This document shows positions 44,048 through 53,683 of a stretch of 64,000 nucleotides of DNA, in pieces. The stretch is from the NCBI RefSeq assembly GCF_900104845.1, contig NZ_FNSR01000003.1, positions 992,001 to 1,056,000 on the forward strand. Reading direction: 5' to 3'. The notes below the pieces were generated by a model. That model had not been told where the DNA came from and searched no databases. It saw only the letters and a program-made list of their open reading frames with translations. A program made the position numbers and the translations under genes. Source of the stretch: Paraburkholderia caballeronis (GTDB taxonomy: Bacteria > Pseudomonadota > Gammaproteobacteria > Burkholderiales > Burkholderiaceae). Within the stretch, counting starts at the first letter, position 1. Each line of letters begins with the position of its first letter.

Positions 44048-44929
44048 CTAACCGTTCACGTCCGAGGCAGGTTTGTGGAGATGCTTATACGCTCGCCAGC
44101 CCCAAAAAACAGGCGCTCCGATAGAGTACGCTTCAACTGAATAAATTAGGCCGGGCACACCGGCGAGGCTGGTTTTCGGAGGCACAATACCTACGTTCGG
44201 GTCGCACTTCATGTGCGTCCAACCCGTGTAGCCCTTTACCTCGGGCGCCTTCGACTTCATATCCTGGAAACCGGGCTGATCGTAGAGCGTCATGGTCTCG
44301 TCGCTTGGCGCCCACGGATAGTCAATGTAGGCTAGCCCCCAATAGTCACCAATCGGCAGCGAGCTTTGCAGCACCCGTCCGTTCTTCGTTTCGATATAGC
44401 CACGATCATCGACAACCACAAACTGCTTTACGTCTTCGGGATGAGGACGTTCTTCGCCATACCGGTTCCTGAATCCAATGGCTATTTGCCCGAAGGCTGA
44501 CTCAAACGTCCTACCACCGTCGCGCGAGATTAGGATGCCGCTCAAATCGTCCAGTGGGATAGCAATGTAGCGTTCCGATGGGTGGATATATGGGAAAAAT
44601 ACGATGCGGTAAAACTGTGGCGCCGCTTCCGTCCGGATACCCTGTTTCGCGTCCACATATGTCAGTGCGCCTTCGCACATCCAGCCCTTCAGTTCCAGCC
44701 ACCTGTGATCGCCGAACCGGTAAACCACCTGGGTTGGCGGCTCATGAACACGCTGGGCCGCGAGGGCTGGGATCAGTGGAATCGCGGCAATCACTGCGAG
44801 CACCGTCAAAATCATTGCCCCACGCTTTTCCCGACCGCGGGTCCACAGTCTGATCGCAAGATATGCAATCAGTCCAGCGCTCCATAACGGAACGAGCCAC
44901 CATACGACCGAAGAGAGAGGATGTTCCAT
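44048..44929 (-). CDS. Tli3-like immunity protein for the T6SS lipase
   Basis: A 293-residue membrane-anchored protein. Two N-terminal helices (SSVVWWLVPLWSAGLIAYLA; GAMILTVLAVIAAIPLIPAL) are followed by a domain with DHRWLELKGWMCEGALTYVD, FYRIVFFPYIHPSERYIAIP and ISRDGGRTFESAF. These match my memory of Tli3-type immunity proteins that neutralise Tle3 lipases in the periplasm. It starts one base after the lipase gene's stop, the arrangement expected for an effector/immunity pair. The membrane anchor would hold it where the imported toxin acts. Family assignment is moderate; the positional argument is strong. Confidence 0.72.
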   Translation of the reverse strand: MEHPLSSVVWWLVPLWSAGLIAYLAIRLWTRGREKRGAMILTVLAVIAAIPLIPALAAQRVHEPPTQVVYRFGDHRWLELKGWMCEGALTYVDAKQGIRTEAAPQFYRIVFFPYIHPSERYIAIPLDDLSGILISRDGGRTFESAFGQIAIGFRNRYGEERPHPEDVKQFVVVDDRGYIETKNGRVLQSSLPIGDYWGLAYIDYPWAPSDETMTLYDQPGFQDMKSKAPEVKGYTGWTHMKCDPNVGIVPPKTSLAGVPGLIYSVEAYSIGAPVFWGWRAYKHLHKPASDVNG

Positions 44930-44930
44930 A

Positions 44931-47018
44931 TCATCCCCTCACATCAGGTTGCGGAAGCGGCCACAGCCCAGATCCGCCTGGCGGAGTCGTCACAGCATTC
45001 CACGCTTCAACCATTGCACTTCCCGGCAACGCGTGCAGAATGCTGCCAATGACATCACCGCTAGCGGTCACAACCTCGCTTATGACGTCTTTCGGGAGCT
45101 TCGGCGTGCTCATCTGCAATTTGATCAAACGCGGCAAGATCCCGCTGTTGTAATATGTTCTAGCATCCTGGTCCGGATTTCTTCGGTTACGCCAGTCAGC
45201 CTGTCGTATTAGGTCCCACCACAGACTTTGATTGTCAAAAGCTACACATAGCCCGATTGCCAGATCGTAGGCCATGCATTTTTCGATCGTTTCGGCATGC
45301 AATGTAATCGCCGAGTGCTGACTCCACGGCGCCGTACGCTTCCCAAGTCGTGCGGTCGCTTCATCCGGTGTCTCATATCGTTGAACCAGATATTGGGTTT
45401 GCTCCGACGTCGGAATTCCCATGAACCATGCTTTGAGCACCTGATTCTTGTAACCTGCAGCGGCAAGTTGGGCTTGTACCTGTTGAGTGCTTGCCTGCAC
45501 ACCTGACGGGTAGACAATTGAAGATATCGATTCCGCCCCCGTATGAGTATCCACTAGTCTCAATAGCTTTTTCGGGCCTTCCTGCGCAAGGGTGGTGCCT
45601 GCTAAATGCTCACCAACATGGTCTGCGTGCTGCGAATCATTCGACAGCGTGCGGAATATATACGGCTCCGGTAATTTAGGCCCGTCGATCGTTCGATTCC
45701 TGTCGCGGGACATGAACGTGCCAGCGATAGGGGCTTCTCCCTGACGGCCGAACTGGAACGTTTCCGTTCCTTTGCCAACCGTGTGCCCGTCTGAAAACAC
45801 TCGTTGAAAAAAATTGGGAGCTTTTGCAGCAATCGCTTGCTTCCCCTCACTATCCACGCCCTGCCAGCCAATACCCTGGATGTTAGGCAGGGAAACGACC
45901 CCGTCTTGCGGGCAAAAATAATTGTAGACGTGCCCGAAATTGTCACGTGCGTAGTCTGGATTATCCCAAGCCTTTTTGTTTGCCACTCCTTTGAGCACTA
46001 TCTGTTCAGCGGACACCTGATTTCTTTTTTCGTACATTAGTGTCGCGAAATTCGCTAGCGTCTTCACCCTCGCGTCGCGCGACTGATGCTTGCCTGGTAG
46101 GACGAGTTCAGCGGCAGCGGGATCAAGAGCGTACGGCGAGTTACACATAATCACGCAATCGACTGGCCGCTCGTCAGCCTCTTTTACGAGGAAGTTGGCG
46201 AGCATGGAAATTTCAGTCCCTTGACTATGTGCGACGATGTTGATCGTGTCCGGGCCTGCATCCTTTTCCCGACGAATCCGAAGGATCAGACCGGCCAGCC
46301 GTTGCGCAGCATGCACGTAATAGATACGGTGCGGATTGGGATACATCGGGCTCGACGTGTCGGTGAACTGTCGCTTCGCCCACGCGATCGCATCATATAT
46401 GCCACCGTTTGCTGACGGTCCCCACATATCTACCAAATTCGTAGTCGCATTCGCAAATGGTCCCCCCTCCTTGGCCTGCGATTCATCCAGCCAGTTTCCA
46501 AGATTGTCCTTGTTTGCATATTTCCCCTGGTTCTCAAGGTAGTACGTGCTGTACGGAAGATCTGGGTTCGAATTGCGCGCGTCAAGTTGCTCCTTATAAC
46601 GCACCTGGTCTCGATGATATTCTTGGGGGTTAACAGGATGGTAGCCCCAATGGAACGGGATGACCGGTGAGCGTCCTTCCTCCGCAATCCGTGTCAGGCA
46701 GTCGGACGAAGAAACAGAGGTGTCGGCATTATCAAGAGTAGGGAGTTTTCCTTCTGGAGTCCACTTTTCCCACTTATGGGGGAAAAGATCGTCGCGACCA
46801 AGGCGTTTGTTTAGCCCGTCACAGATATGCTGGTCCACAACTGGAAAGAATTGCCCATCATCGTTGACGCCATGAATGACGATCACAATGCATGGCATAG
46901 GAGGTTTAACTGGCACTTTGCAGGTCAGCATCGCGCCACTACCCGACGGCATCGGCATCGCTTCTTGCCCCTGCTTTGAATTTCTCAACGTATTGTTAGG
47001 TGTTTTTGTATCAGCCAT
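44931..47018 (-). CDS. T6SS phospholipase effector, Tle3-like
   Basis: A 695-residue alpha/beta-hydrolase toxin probably carried on VgrG. The oxyanion segment is IVIHGVNDDGQFFP (residues ~46-60). The nucleophile elbow is VAHSQGTEI with Ser265; AHSQG is the Tle3 form of GxSxG. The C-terminal part (DUF3274-like) contains KYLVQRYETPDEATARLGKR-type sequence TQYLVQRYETPDEATARLGK. No signal peptide is present, consistent with T6SS delivery. ATG 47018 has GGGAGCAAGCC upstream and overlaps the vgrG stop by 8 bases; the frame is open to 47249, but that part is vgrG shadow. The cognate immunity gene follows immediately. Confidence 0.85.
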   Translation of the reverse strand: MADTKTPNNTLRNSKQGQEAMPMPSGSGAMLTCKVPVKPPMPCIVIVIHGVNDDGQFFPVVDQHICDGLNKRLGRDDLFPHKWEKWTPEGKLPTLDNADTSVSSSDCLTRIAEEGRSPVIPFHWGYHPVNPQEYHRDQVRYKEQLDARNSNPDLPYSTYYLENQGKYANKDNLGNWLDESQAKEGGPFANATTNLVDMWGPSANGGIYDAIAWAKRQFTDTSSPMYPNPHRIYYVHAAQRLAGLILRIRREKDAGPDTINIVAHSQGTEISMLANFLVKEADERPVDCVIMCNSPYALDPAAAELVLPGKHQSRDARVKTLANFATLMYEKRNQVSAEQIVLKGVANKKAWDNPDYARDNFGHVYNYFCPQDGVVSLPNIQGIGWQGVDSEGKQAIAAKAPNFFQRVFSDGHTVGKGTETFQFGRQGEAPIAGTFMSRDRNRTIDGPKLPEPYIFRTLSNDSQHADHVGEHLAGTTLAQEGPKKLLRLVDTHTGAESISSIVYPSGVQASTQQVQAQLAAAGYKNQVLKAWFMGIPTSEQTQYLVQRYETPDEATARLGKRTAPWSQHSAITLHAETIEKCMAYDLAIGLCVAFDNQSLWWDLIRQADWRNRRNPDQDARTYYNSGILPRLIKLQMSTPKLPKDVISEVVTASGDVIGSILHALPGSAMVEAWNAVTTPPGGSGLWPLPQPDVRG

Positions 47019-49515
47019 GGCTTGCTCCCAAAACTTCAATCCGAAGATTTTCGATATCGGCGCGGTTAAACAGCGTGCTTGTGCCGTTAGCGTCAGTGAG
47101 CCCTTCCGTCGTTGAGCCGTCGGGCATGTGAAGACGGAAGCGCTGACCGGAGAGCGGTGTCTCCTGATCGCCTTCCGGGTGCAGGAAGAATTTACGTGCG
47201 AACGAGCTCTGCTGAAAACTGGGCATTGCGCTCGAAACACTCGCAGCACCAGCCTTCGAAATTGAAGGTGTTTTGACTGTCAAATTACTTGTCCCGCCGA
47301 CCTCCGGCACACTACCAGCTACCTTGTAGTAGGCGCCACCGCCGCTCGACATCAAAACCTGATCCTGACCCGCGAGAATGACTCGTTTCCCCTTGATGAT
47401 GACGTCACCACTAGCAGTCATCTCAATGGGGCCGTCTTGCGCCTGAATCTGAACTTTGCCCTTGATGGCAAACAGTAAAACGCCAAGCTTGTGCGCAATA
47501 ATCGACACGACCTCACCGGCACCGACGATGAACTTCTTTGCGATGCTAAATTCGGCGTTGCCTCCGGCCGTCGACGTGAGATGGCGGCCGCTGGAGAACT
47601 GGATGTCCTCCGGTGTTGCGCCAACGATCCCGTGCGGGGCGGACAGCATGATGATTGACTGTTTCAGTTCTTTATAGGCGCTTTCGAGTCGTGTCTGCTG
47701 AGACTTGACGTCTACGAGTTCGGCCTGTGCCGCTTGGGCAATCGCGCGCAGTGTAGTCGCATCATCGAGTGCCGCCTGCAGTTGCTTGACGGCTTCCCAG
47801 GTATCCAGTTGCTGTCCGTTCGCCCGCGTCTGCTCGTCGCCCGAAATCAGTACGCCTTTGCCACCGCGCACGGCTACATGCTCATCACTGCGCAACTCAG
47901 CTCCGCTACCCCGCTTCTCGCGGCTAGCGTTGACCATGTTCCCGAGAGTCAACTGACTCTTGCCACCGCCCTCGGTTGCAATCTTGATATGCTCTTCCCC
48001 TTCAAAGTCTTCCATCTGAAGGGTATTATTCGACTGCGTGTGAATAACGTTGCGCGTCATCCAGCGATCGTCGCTTGTGATCACATCCGGATTCACGCTG
48101 TCGTGCATCACATGAGCGATATACGGAAAATCTGGATTGCCGTTCTCGAAACCGACTTCGACGCCCGAGCCGTCTAGTGCCGGGAAATGAGTTCCGGTGG
48201 TCTTGGGCCCAGCAAAGGACTTTGCGATGCGCATCCAGCAACTCGTCAACCCGCCCGTACGCTGTTCGCGGTCGAAGTCGAACGAGACCATATAGTGGCC
48301 GTCCTTGTTGACGTAGCTATATTTGTATCGGTTCGGAGATGTGATACGTCCGCTGATGGTGCCGTGGATTTTGGGCCACGTCTCCTCGAGCAGGGGCATA
48401 CGGTAGATCAGGTGTGACGGGATCGCCGTATAAGTGTTGTGGTAGGCCTTGTCGCGCGATCCAACGTGTTCAACGCGCGTGATCAGCTGACCGTACTCGG
48501 CCTCAGGCAGCGTCCGGTTGGTGAAGCGGAAAACGCGGCCGGGCGCGACACACAAAACGTTACCTTCGCCCGTATAAACGATTTTTTCGCACAGCAGCGC
48601 TTCGTGCCGCAACTGGGCTTCCCATTCAGCCTGATCGTCGCTCAGGTGTCCCGCTGCCCAGACATCTGGTGTACCCCACGTGGTCTTGTCGTCCGGCGCG
48701 GCGTTGGCTTCCCCATCAATGGGCCGCGGCGCCTTACGGTGGTTGTAGTGGCGTACGGTGACCGCCTGGGCGATCGTCTTTGTGCGGGTCTCGAACTTCT
48801 CGACCGACTCGGCACCGGTGCTTTCGAGACCCGAGGCCGGCCTGAAGGGCGCGACGAATGTGTCGCTGCGCTCGTAGTGCGTGAAGTCATCGCCGAAGTG
48901 TGTCACTTCGCCGTATTCGCCCTGGCGAATCGCAAACCAGATACCGGAGCGTCGCGCGAGACGGGTAAAAAACTCGAGGTCAGTCTCGTTCCACTGCATC
49001 ACGAAGTCGCGCTTTGGGTACTCACGACGAAGCGTGAATTCAAAGTCACTCGTGCCGGCGCCGAACCCCTGCTCGCGGAATATCTGCTCGATGATCTCGG
49101 GATCAGTCTGCCCCAGGAAGATGCGGCAGCGTTTGACGTTTCTCAGCAACGCGATACGCGATTCGAGTACGGCCTCGTAGGTCGTCTCGTCCTTGCTGCT
49201 GGAAAGCTGGTTAAACTCTGTAATGACACCCTGAAACTGCCGGCCGGGGCCCGCTGGCAACGTCACGCCAGCGAGGGTAGGCGGCAGGATTGAAAAGACC
49301 GCCGTCTTCGTCAGGATATCGTCTACAGGCAGATCAGCGACCCGGTGGGTCACCTTCATCCTGAAACGCGTGGGCGCACCCGCCTCCTCGACACCGGTAA
49401 AATCGACGACATCGAAACCCGGCGCGGACTTGCTGCCGGTGACATCAAGATGATAGGCCTGCAGGCCACCCCTCTTGAGGGATCCAATTGCTTCGTTGAC
49501 ACCCACCTTCGACAC
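47011..49515 (-). CDS. vgrG: T6SS spike VgrG with a C-terminal transthyretin-like extension
   Basis: The spike trimer subunit (up to 834 residues). The gp27-like N-terminal part contains QWNETDLEFFTRLARRSGIW. The gp5-like OB-fold has DGHYMVSFDFDREQRTGGLT and YIAHVMHDS. The needle region (DUF2345) includes QLTLGNMVNASREKRGSGAE and ends near VILAGQDQVLMSSGGGAYYK. After that comes a transthyretin-like domain (FRLHMPDGSTTEGLTDANGT, then LFNRADIENLRIEVLG), a known docking site for Tle-type effectors. The start is uncertain: GTG 49515 lacks spacing to its GGGA, while GTG 49506 has GGGAG at a normal distance. Confidence 0.92.
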   Translation of the reverse strand: MSKVGVNEAIGSLKRGGLQAYHLDVTGSKSAPGFDVVDFTGVEEAGAPTRFRMKVTHRVADLPVDDILTKTAVFSILPPTLAGVTLPAGPGRQFQGVITEFNQLSSSKDETTYEAVLESRIALLRNVKRCRIFLGQTDPEIIEQIFREQGFGAGTSDFEFTLRREYPKRDFVMQWNETDLEFFTRLARRSGIWFAIRQGEYGEVTHFGDDFTHYERSDTFVAPFRPASGLESTGAESVEKFETRTKTIAQAVTVRHYNHRKAPRPIDGEANAAPDDKTTWGTPDVWAAGHLSDDQAEWEAQLRHEALLCEKIVYTGEGNVLCVAPGRVFRFTNRTLPEAEYGQLITRVEHVGSRDKAYHNTYTAIPSHLIYRMPLLEETWPKIHGTISGRITSPNRYKYSYVNKDGHYMVSFDFDREQRTGGLTSCWMRIAKSFAGPKTTGTHFPALDGSGVEVGFENGNPDFPYIAHVMHDSVNPDVITSDDRWMTRNVIHTQSNNTLQMEDFEGEEHIKIATEGGGKSQLTLGNMVNASREKRGSGAELRSDEHVAVRGGKGVLISGDEQTRANGQQLDTWEAVKQLQAALDDATTLRAIAQAAQAELVDVKSQQTRLESAYKELKQSIIMLSAPHGIVGATPEDIQFSSGRHLTSTAGGNAEFSIAKKFIVGAGEVVSIIAHKLGVLLFAIKGKVQIQAQDGPIEMTASGDVIIKGKRVILAGQDQVLMSSGGGAYYKVAGSVPEVGGTSNLTVKTPSISKAGAASVSSAMPSFQQSSFARKFFLHPEGDQETPLSGQRFRLHMPDGSTTEGLTDANGTSTLFNRADIENLRIEVLGASHG

Positions 49516-49588
49516 TCCCGGAAAGACCTGCTGCCGAATGCACGGGTTCGAACTGCAACCGGTGCGTGGCGGCTGGCAAATGACAAGT

Positions 49589-49620
49589 GGTTGCCGGCAC
49601 GCTCATGCGCGCCGGCAACC
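49589..49620. repeat. Hairpin just after tssC in cluster 1
   Basis: Arms GGTTGCCGGC and GCCGGCAACC (10 bp, perfect) flank a 12-base loop that can pair three more bases around TCAT. It starts six bases after the tssC stop on the minus strand. It is not followed by a T-run in that orientation. It could stabilise the tssB-tssC mRNA and give higher sheath than spike expression. The equivalent place in cluster 2 holds a true terminator. Confidence 0.5.
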
Positions 49621-49625
49621 GATCC

Positions 49626-51176
49626 TCAGTTCTTGGCTTTGGGCATCTGCGACACCAGCGACAGGCCGATGTCCATACCCTCGATCTGGAAGTGCGGGAT
49701 GATGAAGAGCTTGACGCGGAAGAAGCCCGGGTTGTCCTCAATATCCTCGACCGAGACCCTGGCCTCGCGCAGCGGGTGCGAAGCCTGAAGCTCGTCACCG
49801 GGGTCCTTCATCTCGGTCACGAGCCCCTTGATCCAGTTGTTCAGCTCTAGCTCCAGCACACGCCGGTCCTTGGTCGTGCCGATGTTCTCGCGCTGGATCA
49901 GCTTCAGGTAATGCGCGATCCGCGACAGCAGGAAGATGTACGGCAAACGCGCGTTGATGCGGCTGTTGGCCGTCGCCTCCCTGGTCTCGTACAGTGCCGG
50001 CTTCTGCGCCGAGTTGGCCGAGAAGAAACACGCGTAGTCGTGGTTCTTGTAAAACGACAGCGGGATGAAACCGAGGTTGGCAAACTCAAATTCGCGCGTC
50101 TCCGGAATCAGCACTTCAGTCGGGATCTTCGGCTGAACACCAGTGCCAAGGTCGTAAAGATGAACCGGCAGGTCTTCGACCTTCCCGCCCGCCTGGGGGC
50201 CTCGCACCTGGACACACCAGCCGCTATCCATGAAGCTGCGCGCCATGTTCGCCGAGAAGGCGAACGAAGCGTTGACCCACAGGTACTTGTCGTTGTCCGG
50301 GCCCTTGACTTTTTCCTGATAGTTGAAGCTGCGCACGGGTGTCGTGTCGGGACCGTACGGCAGACGGCCGAGCACGCGCGGCATCGTCAGACCGATGTAG
50401 CGCGCGTCATCGGTATCGCGGAAGCTCTTCCACTTGATGTATTCGGCACGGTCTAAGTAGTTGCCGATATCCTGGATCGCGGCCACTTCTTCCATCGTCT
50501 GCTTGTCGAAGAATGCGGGGCCCACCGAACCGATGAACGGCATATGAGCTGCGGCCGCCACCTTCGAGATGTTGCGAAGGAGCGCGATATCCTGCGGCGA
50601 GTTCGTGAACTCGTAGTCGGCGATCATCGCGCTGATGGGCTGTCCACCCGGCGTGTCGTACTCTTCGATATAGGTGTGACGGTAGAGACCACTCTGGATA
50701 ATTTCAGTGCAATCCTCGAAGTCACGCAGGAGGGCTTCCTTCGACAGGTCGAGCATTTCGACGCGTACGTTGCGCCGGAAATCGATGCGATCGATGTTGA
50801 ACTTCACTCCGCGCCAGCGTGCCTCGACCGCCTGAAACTCGGGGTGATGCATGACTGCGTCGAGCTGTCGGCTGATCTGCTCGTCGAGCTGGCCGATATG
50901 GAAGTCGAGCAGCGACTTGTCCAGTCGCTCGACCGGCTTGTCGCCCTTGCCTACCAGTTCGAGGAATGCGCTCATGCCGCGCGCAATACGCTCGCTTGCC
51001 GACGATTCGGAAAGCAGGTCGATGTTCAGGAATGCCTCAAGCGGTCGCGCTTCGCGTACCGGCGCGAGATTGATCTTTTCGCACAGCGCCTGATAGACGC
51101 TGTTGCTGTCGGCTTCGGGAGCGTGCAGCACGACGCTTTCGCCTGCGCCCGTCTGCTGGGATTCGTTGTGTTCCAT
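49626..51176 (-). CDS. tssC: T6SS sheath large subunit TssC, cluster 1
   Basis: The large contractile-sheath protein (VipB/TssC, 516 residues). Landmarks are MSAFLELVGKGDKPVERLDK, GLYRHTYIEEYDTPGGQPIS, VAAIQDIGNYLDRAEYIKWK and FRDTDDARYIGLTMPRVLGR. Near the C-terminus are YFL-type RLPYIFLLSRIAHYLKLIQR and DEL-rich LVTEMKDPGDELQASHPLRE. The start is ATG 51176 with AGGACATCAC upstream, matching the cluster 2 start (MKQNESQQ versus MEHNESQQ). It is the second gene of the minus arm, after tssB. Most residues are identical to the cluster 2 copy, suggesting recent common ancestry or a shared partner. Confidence 0.96.
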   Translation of the reverse strand: MEHNESQQTGAGESVVLHAPEADSNSVYQALCEKINLAPVREARPLEAFLNIDLLSESSASERIARGMSAFLELVGKGDKPVERLDKSLLDFHIGQLDEQISRQLDAVMHHPEFQAVEARWRGVKFNIDRIDFRRNVRVEMLDLSKEALLRDFEDCTEIIQSGLYRHTYIEEYDTPGGQPISAMIADYEFTNSPQDIALLRNISKVAAAAHMPFIGSVGPAFFDKQTMEEVAAIQDIGNYLDRAEYIKWKSFRDTDDARYIGLTMPRVLGRLPYGPDTTPVRSFNYQEKVKGPDNDKYLWVNASFAFSANMARSFMDSGWCVQVRGPQAGGKVEDLPVHLYDLGTGVQPKIPTEVLIPETREFEFANLGFIPLSFYKNHDYACFFSANSAQKPALYETREATANSRINARLPYIFLLSRIAHYLKLIQRENIGTTKDRRVLELELNNWIKGLVTEMKDPGDELQASHPLREARVSVEDIEDNPGFFRVKLFIIPHFQIEGMDIGLSLVSQMPKAKN

Positions 51177-51246
51177 GTGATGTCCTGTCGACCGCTTTGC
51201 GGCCAGCGAGATTCGTGATGCGGTGAAAGCCTGTTTAGCCTTTGTC

Positions 51247-51762
51247 TCAGGCATGACCTTCGGGGCGCATTCCCGCCGTCGCGATCTGCGACAGTTCTTC
51301 GCGCAGTTGCGCCGTCAACGCCGAATCCTTCTGGATCTTCTCGAATTCACGGCGGAAGGTACCGTTGTCGAGCAGATTGGATTTGAGGTCGCGCAACAGA
51401 TTACGCATCGCAAGCATGGCTTGCGGTTGTGGGATTTGACGTGCAACCTGTTCGGGCTCAAAATCCTTCATCGAACGGAAGCTCAGATTGACCGGCAACT
51501 CGGTACCATCGTCGGCCAGCGTTTTTTCCGCCGCGATCTTCAGTTCGGGATTGAAGTCAGCCAGGGCGCTGTCAAAATTATTCTTGTTGATCGAGACTTT
51601 CTTGCGTTCGGCGAGCGAGCCCGTCGCCTTGCCGGCACTGAAGTCCCCTCCCACAAGCAATTTCAGTGGCAGCTTGGTCCTCTTCTGCGCACCGCCTGTG
51701 TGCAGGTCGGCAGAAATATTAATTCTGCTTGACGGAATTTCTTTCTGGAAACTGTCAGCCAT
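51247..51762 (-). CDS. tssB: T6SS sheath small subunit TssB, cluster 1
   Basis: The small sheath protein (VipA/TssB, 171 residues) that intertwines with TssC. Key segments are SRINISADLHTGGAQKRTKL, PLKLLVGGDFSAG, LPVNLSFRSMKDFEPEQVAR and AMLAMRNLLRDLKSNLLDNG. ATG 51762 aligns with the start of the cluster 2 homologue (MDSFQREIP); an upstream in-frame ATG at 51774 is the alternative. It is the first gene of the long minus arm and faces tssK across an AT-rich promoter region. ClpV recognition of contracted sheath normally needs TssC N-terminal residues and a complete ClpV, which cluster 1 lacks. Confidence 0.95.
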   Translation of the reverse strand: MADSFQKEIPSSRINISADLHTGGAQKRTKLPLKLLVGGDFSAGKATGSLAERKKVSINKNNFDSALADFNPELKIAAEKTLADDGTELPVNLSFRSMKDFEPEQVARQIPQPQAMLAMRNLLRDLKSNLLDNGTFRREFEKIQKDSALTAQLREELSQIATAGMRPEGHA

Positions 51763-52321
51763 ACCTTTTCCCATAAGTGGTCAATCAAACCACCGTAGCT
51801 GGTGCCGTCCGGCAGGCGCAGCAAGTGCCTACCATCCTTGGGCGTTCAGGTACCGCATGCCATCAGGATTCCTACGCACGCGCCCGCTAACTCTTTTCAA
51901 GCAGACGATCACGCTCACCAACCATATCCGGGTTGCATTAGAACTCTTATTATTCAATTCGTCAAAGGGGATTTTTCGTCACTGAATTTTTCAATTGTCA
52001 TTCTTTGTTAATTTCAGATCTATCCGATTGACGCGGATAAATTATTTGCATTGGAAAACCGCGAAGTTGACGCAATGTCGCGCCCGGAAAATCATGGAAA
52101 CGCCTACTGGATGAGGCTTTTCTAGCCAATACACATAATTCCCTATTAAATTGATATTTTTCAATATTTTAATTTCGAGATAAGTGCAAGAGAGACAACT
52201 TTCGAAAGATTATCTCCATGCATGTCGGGTATGCGTGTAACATTAATTGGTAGACGACACCTGACGGTGTGTGTTTAAAATCCGGCCTCACTGATGTTCA
52301 GTAAACCTCATTGATAAGAAT
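51763..52321. promoter_or_regulatory. AT-rich divergent control region of T6SS cluster 1 (tssB/tssK)
   Basis: About 560 bases with no gene and much lower G+C than the surroundings, a likely target for H-NS-type silencing. Dyads visible: ATTGA-N6-TCAAT at 52150-52165, which is shared with the corresponding region of cluster 2, and TATCCG-N7-CGGATA at 52021-52039. The ribosome site in front of tssK is poor (TGATAAGAAT). I saw no sigma-54 -24/-12 element on either strand by eye. Confidence 0.5.
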
Positions 52322-53683
52322 ATGCGGACATTCAAACCTCTCTGGCAAGAGGGCGCTGTACTCTCGCCGCATCACTTCCAGCAACAGGGCCTGTGGTGGC
52401 AATTTGCCCAGCAACAATTCGTCCCGCTCGCGGTCGCCGAGCCGTGGGGCGTACTGGACGTCCGTGTGGACGAGGAGCTGCTGCTCAACGGACGCGTAAA
52501 GCTCGCTGGGCTAAAGTTGCGCTTCGGAGATGGCACGCCCATCGACACGTCCATTGCAGATGTACTTCCACCGGCACGTGACCTCGCACGCGATGTTGGG
52601 TCGGACGTTCAGAGCGTGATTGTGTACGCTGGGCTCCCCCTGTTCGATGCAGTCGGCAACAACTGTCGCGTGGACGGAGAAACGGTTTCGCGCCCGCGAC
52701 GCTACTTCCGTGAGTTCGTCGAGGTCCCGGATCTGCTCGGCACGATAGACGCAGAACTTGCTGTCGAGCGCCATGCGCTCCAGTTGCTGTTCGATTTCGA
52801 ATCTCACGCGGACTACATCGTTTGCCCGATTGCGCGCCTTGTGCGTGGACAGCGCAGCGTATTCGAGTTGGACCACAACTGGGTGCCCCCGTGCCTTGCG
52901 CTCTCCGGTCATCCCCGGCACGAGGAACGGGTCTCCCGCATTGCCGACATTCTCCAGGCGAAAAGCATTGCGCTCGCTGCACGCCGCAGCGAGCGCATTG
53001 ACGATGTCGCGGAATTCGGTGTTGCGGACGTCTCGCTCTTCTGGCTCCTTCACTGCCTGAACACGCACTGGCCAGAACTGCGCTTTCTCGCAAGCCACCC
53101 GTACCAGCCGCCCGAGCGGCTCTACCATGTACTCGCGCAACTCACTGGTGCGCTGATGACTTTCTCGACGCGAGTCAACCTCGCCGAGATTCCGGCATAC
53201 GACCATGAACGTCAGGACGAGGTTTTCTCGAAACTGGAAGATCTCATCCGCGACCTGCTCAACGCCGTCATTCCGTCGCGTGTCGTGCCGATCGGACTGC
53301 TGAAGAAAGGTCCGACGTACTGGAATGGCCAGATTCACGACGATCGTCTGCTCGAGGGCGCGGACTGGTACCTGTCGGTCAGCGCGGCGAAGCCCGCGTT
53401 CGAACTGGTGGAACTGATTCCGCGCCTTTGCAAGATTGGCGCGCCGGACGATATTGCCCATATCGTCAATTCCGCACTTCCTGCCGTGCCGCTTCGCGCA
53501 GTGCAGCGGGTACCTGCGGCTATCCCTGTACGGCTTGAGAACCAGTATTTCGCGCTCGATTCGAAGGATCCCCTGTTTGCGGGCATGCTCGCCGCGCGCA
53601 CCTGCCAGATCTACCTGCCAGCAAGCGTTCCCGAAGCATCGCTTGAGCTCTATGCCGTGCTGACATCGCAGGGAGACAAATGA
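52322..53683 (+). CDS. tssK: T6SS baseplate-membrane adaptor TssK
   Basis: TssK (453 residues) ties the baseplate to the TssL/TssM membrane complex. The family start is exact: FKPLWQEGAVLSPHHFQQQG (MxxxxxLWxEGxxLxPQHFQQ pattern). Later segments include LTGALMTFSTRVNLAEIPAY, WYLSVSAAKPAFELVELIPR, and KIGAPDDIAHIVNSALPAVP with the receptor-like C-terminal region ending LTSQGDK. It begins the plus arm, and its stop overlaps tssL (ATGA). No second tssK is visible for cluster 2 in this window, so this protein may serve both systems. Confidence 0.95.
   Translation: MRTFKPLWQEGAVLSPHHFQQQGLWWQFAQQQFVPLAVAEPWGVLDVRVDEELLLNGRVKLAGLKLRFGDGTPIDTSIADVLPPARDLARDVGSDVQSVIVYAGLPLFDAVGNNCRVDGETVSRPRRYFREFVEVPDLLGTIDAELAVERHALQLLFDFESHADYIVCPIARLVRGQRSVFELDHNWVPPCLALSGHPRHEERVSRIADILQAKSIALAARRSERIDDVAEFGVADVSLFWLLHCLNTHWPELRFLASHPYQPPERLYHVLAQLTGALMTFSTRVNLAEIPAYDHERQDEVFSKLEDLIRDLLNAVIPSRVVPIGLLKKGPTYWNGQIHDDRLLEGADWYLSVSAAKPAFELVELIPRLCKIGAPDDIAHIVNSALPAVPLRAVQRVPAAIPVRLENQYFALDSKDPLFAGMLAARTCQIYLPASVPEASLELYAVLTSQGDK

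Noticed and set aside
49516..49625. A possible small hcp gene between tssC and vgrG
   Set aside because: Only 110 bases, occupied by a hairpin; no coding frame.
51763..52321. Sigma-54 type promoters for T6SS cluster 1
   Set aside because: No convincing GG-N10-GC spacing with TGGCA/TTGC-like sequence was seen on either strand.
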